This document shows, in pieces, positions 7,157 through 9,178 of a DNA stretch of 9,178 nucleotides. The position numbers and the translations under genes are program-made. The notes below the pieces were generated by a model. That model did not search any database and was not told the DNA's origin. It worked only from the letters and a program-made list of their open reading frames with translations. The DNA comes from Pseudomonadota bacterium (lineage in GTDB: Bacteria; Pseudomonadota; Alphaproteobacteria; Rhizobiales; Xanthobacteraceae): positions 1-9,178 of the forward strand of contig JAJYAH010000219.1 of the NCBI GenBank assembly GCA_021779635.1, given 5' to 3'. Within the stretch, counting starts at the first letter, position 1, and every line of letters begins with the position of its first letter.

Positions 7157-8239
7157 ATGCGCGCTGCCATTTTCCGGAACGGCGAGATCGTCGTCGATAC
7201 GCTGCCCGAACCGAAGCCGGGAGCGGGCGCGGTGCTGGTCAAGACGCTGGCTTGCGGCATCTGCGGATCGGACCTGCACGCGCGCAAGCACGCCCATCGC
7301 ATGGCCGAGTTATCCCGGCATCTTCCCGGCCGCAAGCCGATGGACCTCACCCGCGATGTGGTATTCGGTCACGAATTCTGCTGCGAGATTCTCGATTACG
7401 GCCCCGCCACGCAGCGCAAGCTGAAAGCCGGCACCCGGGTGTGCTCGCTGCCGGCGCTGCTGACGCCGGATGGGGTGCAGGGCATCGGCTATTCCAACGA
7501 TCATGTCGGCGGCTATGCTGAGCGCATGCTGCTCAGCGAGGCGCTGCTGCTCGAAGTGCCCAACGGACTTGCGGCGGAACACGCGGCGCTCACCGAACCG
7601 CTCGCGGTCGGCATCCACGCGGTTGCCAAGGCCAATGTGCGCGGCGATGAGGTGCCGCTGGTGATCGGTTGCGGCCCGGTCGGGCTTGCTGTCATCGCGG
7701 GATTGAAACTGAAGGGTTTGCATCCGATCATCGCCGCCGACTATTCGCCGGCGCGCCGCGCTTTGGCGCAGCGGCTCGGCGCCGATGTCGTGGTGGACCC
7801 TGCGCACACCCAGCCCTATGCGACCTGGGCCGAGCATGCCGCGATGTCGGCCGAGCAAAAGGCGGCACGGCCGCCGTTGCAGGCGTTGCTGCCGGCGCTC
7901 AAGCCGGCGCTGATCTTCGAATGCGTCGGGATTCCCGGCCTGCTGCAGCAGGTGTTCGAAGGCGCGCCGCGCGACGCCCGCGTCGTGGTGGTCGGCGTCT
8001 GCATGGAAACCGACCGCTCCGAGCCGATGCTCGGCATCCTCAAGGAACTCAACGTTCAGTATGTGCTGGGCTACACGCCCGATGAATTTGCCTCCGCACT
8101 GCGCCTGATCGCGGAAGGGCAGGTGGATGCGGCGTCGCTGGTGACGGCAACCGTCGGCATCGACGGCGTCGCCGCCGCATTCGACGATCTCGCCAATCCG
8201 GAGCGCCACACCAAGATCATCGTCGAGCCCTGGCGGTAG
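7157..8239 (+). CDS. Zinc-type alcohol dehydrogenase (MDR superfamily)
   Basis: This is a 360-residue medium-chain dehydrogenase/reductase. The N-terminal catalytic domain has the zinc-site motif CGICGSDLH (33-41) with ligand C36, GHE at 71-73 with H72 and E73, and TEPLA with E147 as the probable further ligand. The Rossmann domain carries G171-C-G-P-V-G176, and D195 at the end of the second strand favours NAD over NADP. The four-cysteine structural zinc lobe of classical alcohol dehydrogenases is absent: residues 92-120 hold a single cysteine. The end is intact, closing with the family-like HTKIIVEPWR. The start is fixed by the AAGGAGG before ATG 7157. The gene appears monocistronic, bounded by palindromes and followed by a strong terminator hairpin, and converges on the Lrp-type gene. 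The substrate is unknown; polyols, aldehydes and threonine-like alcohols are all handled by relatives. Confidence 0.9.
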   Translation: MRAAIFRNGEIVVDTLPEPKPGAGAVLVKTLACGICGSDLHARKHAHRMAELSRHLPGRKPMDLTRDVVFGHEFCCEILDYGPATQRKLKAGTRVCSLPALLTPDGVQGIGYSNDHVGGYAERMLLSEALLLEVPNGLAAEHAALTEPLAVGIHAVAKANVRGDEVPLVIGCGPVGLAVIAGLKLKGLHPIIAADYSPARRALAQRLGADVVVDPAHTQPYATWAEHAAMSAEQKAARPPLQALLPALKPALIFECVGIPGLLQQVFEGAPRDARVVVVGVCMETDRSEPMLGILKELNVQYVLGYTPDEFASALRLIAEGQVDAASLVTATVGIDGVAAAFDDLANPERHTKIIVEPWR

Positions 8240-8317
8240 GACCAAGGAGAACCGTCATTGCGAGGAGCGCAAGCGACGAAGCAATCCAGTTTTTTCGTGA
8301 CGAGTAGATTGCTTCGC

Positions 8318-8365
8318 TAGAGCGAGATGGCTCTTCGTTGAATCGCCGTCTCGCTCTATCTTTTT
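8318..8365 (+). terminator. Intrinsic terminator downstream of the dehydrogenase
   Basis: TAGAGCGAGA (8318-8327) pairs perfectly with TCTCGCTCTA (8349-8358). In RNA the stem extends to about 14 pairs (8318-8331 with 8345-8358) with one G-U pair and a 13-base loop. It is followed at once by TC and five T (8361-8365). It lies 79 bases after the dehydrogenase stop. There is no T-run on the other side, so it should act only on plus-strand transcripts. It appears to be part of the segment that splits the surrounding palindrome. Confidence 0.65.
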
Positions 8366-8369
8366 GTTT

Positions 8370-8418
8370 AAGCATGATCTTTTCGGAAAACCGGTGTCCA
8401 CTTTTCCGGATCATGCTT
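8370..8418. repeat. Intergenic palindrome with AACCGGTGTCCAC core
   Basis: AAGCATGATC (8370-8379) is inverted as GATCATGCTT (8409-8418), and inside it CGGAAAA (8384-8390) as TTTTCCG (8402-8408), around the core AACCGGTGTCCAC (8389-8401). One base in 13 differs from the core at 7090-7102. It is nested inside the larger palindrome 8253-8435. I recognise the type as a frequent intergenic repeat of alphaproteobacteria, from memory and not from a search. Confidence 0.7.
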
Positions 8419-8442
8419 TAACGCTCGCAATGACGCGGCATG

Positions 8443-8904
8443 TCACACCGGCAGCGCGATCGAATATTTCACTTGGCTCAGGGCAAAACTCGACTCGATC
8501 GAGGCGATGCCGTCGAGCCGGGTCAGCTTGTTTTTCAGAAACGCTTCATACGACGACAGGTCCGCGGCGACGACGCGCAGCAGGTAATCGCGGTTGCCGG
8601 TCATCAGGTAGCACTCCAGCACCTCATCCCATTTCGAAATCGCTTTTGCGAAGCGATTGAGGTCTTCTTCCTTCTGCCGCGCGAGCTTGATCGAGATGAA
8701 CACGCTGACATGCAGGCCGAGCGATTTCTGGTCGACGGTGGCGATATAGCGGCTGATCACGCCGCGCTCCTCCAACAGCTTGACGCGGCGATGGCACGGC
8801 GAGACCGACAGGCCGACCTTGCCGGCGAGTTCCTGCATGGTGGTGCGGCTGTCGGCTTGCAGCAGGCCGAGGATTTTGCGGTCGATGGCGTCGAGTGTGT
8901 GCAT
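8443..8904 (-). CDS. Lrp/AsnC family transcriptional regulator
   Basis: This is a 153-residue feast/famine regulator. Residues 4-52 form the N-terminal helix-turn-helix, with LDAIDRKILGLLQ opening the first helix and QELAGKVGLSVSPCHRRVKLLEERGVI covering the recognition region. After a hinge (about 53-64), residues 65-150 form the RAM effector and oligomerisation domain, including ECYLMTGNRDYLLRV (97-111) with the family G-x2-D-Y signature at G103, D106 and Y107. Length and domain order are normal. The ATG at 8904 starts directly at the expected N-terminus (MHTLDAIDRKIL), though its ribosome binding site is weak. It is divergent from the E1/transketolase-like gene, and its start codon lies at the edge of a perfect inverted repeat, both typical of a local, autoregulated Lrp-type factor. 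Its effector is unknown; relatives respond to amino acids. Confidence 0.92.
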   Translation of the reverse strand: MHTLDAIDRKILGLLQADSRTTMQELAGKVGLSVSPCHRRVKLLEERGVISRYIATVDQKSLGLHVSVFISIKLARQKEEDLNRFAKAISKWDEVLECYLMTGNRDYLLRVVAADLSSYEAFLKNKLTRLDGIASIESSFALSQVKYSIALPV

Positions 8905-8951
8905 TGGGATAAACTCGGGCTATTTGGCTTCAGTGTGGTAATTTATCCCAA
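8904..8951. promoter_or_regulatory. Candidate operator for the Lrp-type regulator
   Basis: TTGGGATAAA (8904-8913) and TTTATCCCAA (8942-8951) form a perfect 10-bp inverted repeat separated by 28 bases, beginning at the regulator's own start codon. A third related copy lies at 9000-9013, matching 8906-8919 at 12 of 14 positions. Lrp-family proteins often bind several spaced A/T-rich half-sites near their own promoter. Binding here is inferred from position and symmetry only. Confidence 0.45.
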
Positions 8952-9029
8952 TTTTTGGATGTATGTCGCGAAAATTTGAGATTTTTGGCCAATGCTGGCG
9001 CGATAAAATCGGGGGCCAATCACGGTGCC

Positions 9030-9035
9030 GGAGAG
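9030..9035 (+). promoter_or_regulatory. Ribosome binding site of the partial 9043 gene
   Basis: GGAGAG lies seven bases before ATG 9043, and supports this start for the gene that runs off the window. Confidence 0.6.
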
Positions 9036-9042
9036 TGCCGCC

Positions 9043-9178
9043 ATGCCGATCGAGCCCGCACGCCTTGAACTGATGTCCGCGCTGGCACGCAAAGTGCTGT
9101 GGCTGTCGTCGTGGACCATCCATCACGCCAATCACATCCGGCCCAATGTCGACGGCCTGAAGGTCGGCGGCCATCAGG
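9043..9178 (+). CDS. Transketolase / pyruvate dehydrogenase E1-like protein (N-terminal part)
   Basis: Forty-five codons are visible before the window ends, starting MPIEPARLELMSALARKV and containing LWLSSWTIHHANHIRPN and DGLKVGGHQ. The 'hydrophobic-helix, N-x-x-R, then VGGH' pattern resembles the opening of thiamine-diphosphate enzymes of the AceE/transketolase group, where the segment precedes the first cofactor-binding part. Bradyrhizobium genomes, as I recall, carry such a transketolase-annotated gene next to an Lrp/AsnC gene. ATG 9043 has GGAGAG seven bases upstream. The gene is divergent from the Lrp-type regulator with 138 bases between the starts, so it is the obvious candidate target. 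The minus-strand open frame across this stretch is a shadow. Which enzyme this is cannot be settled from 45 residues. Confidence 0.6.
   Translation, partial: MPIEPARLELMSALARKVLWLSSWTIHHANHIRPNVDGLKVGGHQ

Larger units (their letters stand above)
8253..8435. repeat. Large palindromic repeat, right arm interrupted
   Basis: The ends are a perfect 12-bp inverted repeat, CGTCATTGCGAG (8253-8264) and CTCGCAATGACG (8424-8435). Further in, GAAGCAATC (8278-8286) is inverted as GATTGCTTC (8307-8315). The left arm is compact (8253-8288), but the matching right arm is split: its inner part ends near 8319 and its outer part resumes at 8421, with about 100 bases of unrelated palindromes between them. I recall uninterrupted versions of this palindrome as common between genes in Bradyrhizobium and Rhodopseudomonas. 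No coding capacity or transposase is seen, so any mobility would be non-autonomous. Confidence 0.7.

Noticed and set aside
7310..8245. Minus-strand open frame (311 codons) opposite the alcohol dehydrogenase
   Set aside because: The plus strand has intact zinc-site and Rossmann motifs and a strong ribosome binding site; the minus frame shows no family features.
8253..8435. Insertion sequence or integron-type attachment site
   Set aside because: There is no transposase or integrase frame and no clear target duplication. The structure fits small non-coding intergenic repeats better.
8920..9174. Minus-strand 84-codon open frame near the right edge
   Set aside because: It overlaps the divergent promoter region and the start of the E1/transketolase-like gene, which has a ribosome binding site and a family-like N-terminus.
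1..9178. tRNA, rRNA or riboswitch
   Set aside because: No cloverleaf, conserved rRNA stretch or familiar riboswitch core was seen in the intergenic regions on either strand by eye. A covariance-model search was not possible.

Overview
The window reads as a chromosomal segment of a high-GC alphaproteobacterium, most likely Bradyrhizobium or a close relative such as Rhodopseudomonas. The evidence is the GC-rich codon use, the protein families present, and intergenic palindromes of a type I recall as abundant in Bradyrhizobiaceae genomes. No taxonomic search was possible.

Layout. A small MAPEG-family membrane protein lies on the minus strand (41-436). After a gene-free gap, a plus-strand group follows: an SMP-30/gluconolactonase-type lactonase (805-1713), an aldo/keto reductase that overlaps it by four bases (1710-2549), and an EamA/DMT transporter (about 2726-3670). 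A large autotransporter (3820-7014) comes next. It has a signal peptide, a repeat-rich passenger, a helical linker and a C-terminal beta-barrel. A zinc-type alcohol dehydrogenase (7157-8239) has a strong ribosome binding site and a good intrinsic terminator. It converges on a minus-strand Lrp/AsnC regulator (8443-8904). A divergent gene, cut by the window edge (from 9043), looks like the start of a transketolase / pyruvate dehydrogenase E1-like protein.

How genes may work together. The lactonase and reductase are translationally coupled and plausibly handle a sugar, sugar lactone or small carbonyl compound; the transporter may move a related metabolite. The Lrp-type gene faces the E1/transketolase-like gene across a 138-bp region with a perfect 10-bp inverted repeat, so autoregulation and control of the neighbour is a reasonable guess.

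Most unusual structure. The 203 bp after the dehydrogenase is a nest of repeats: a palindrome whose right arm appears split by a roughly 100-bp compound element that carries both a terminator hairpin and a second palindrome. A related palindrome core lies upstream of the same gene. The autotransporter passenger has rungs of about 21 residues with a 67-68-residue super-period, bracketed by its only four cysteines. I see no CRISPR array, transposase, phage gene, RNA gene or recognisable defence system, and nothing that I would claim as a new multi-gene system.
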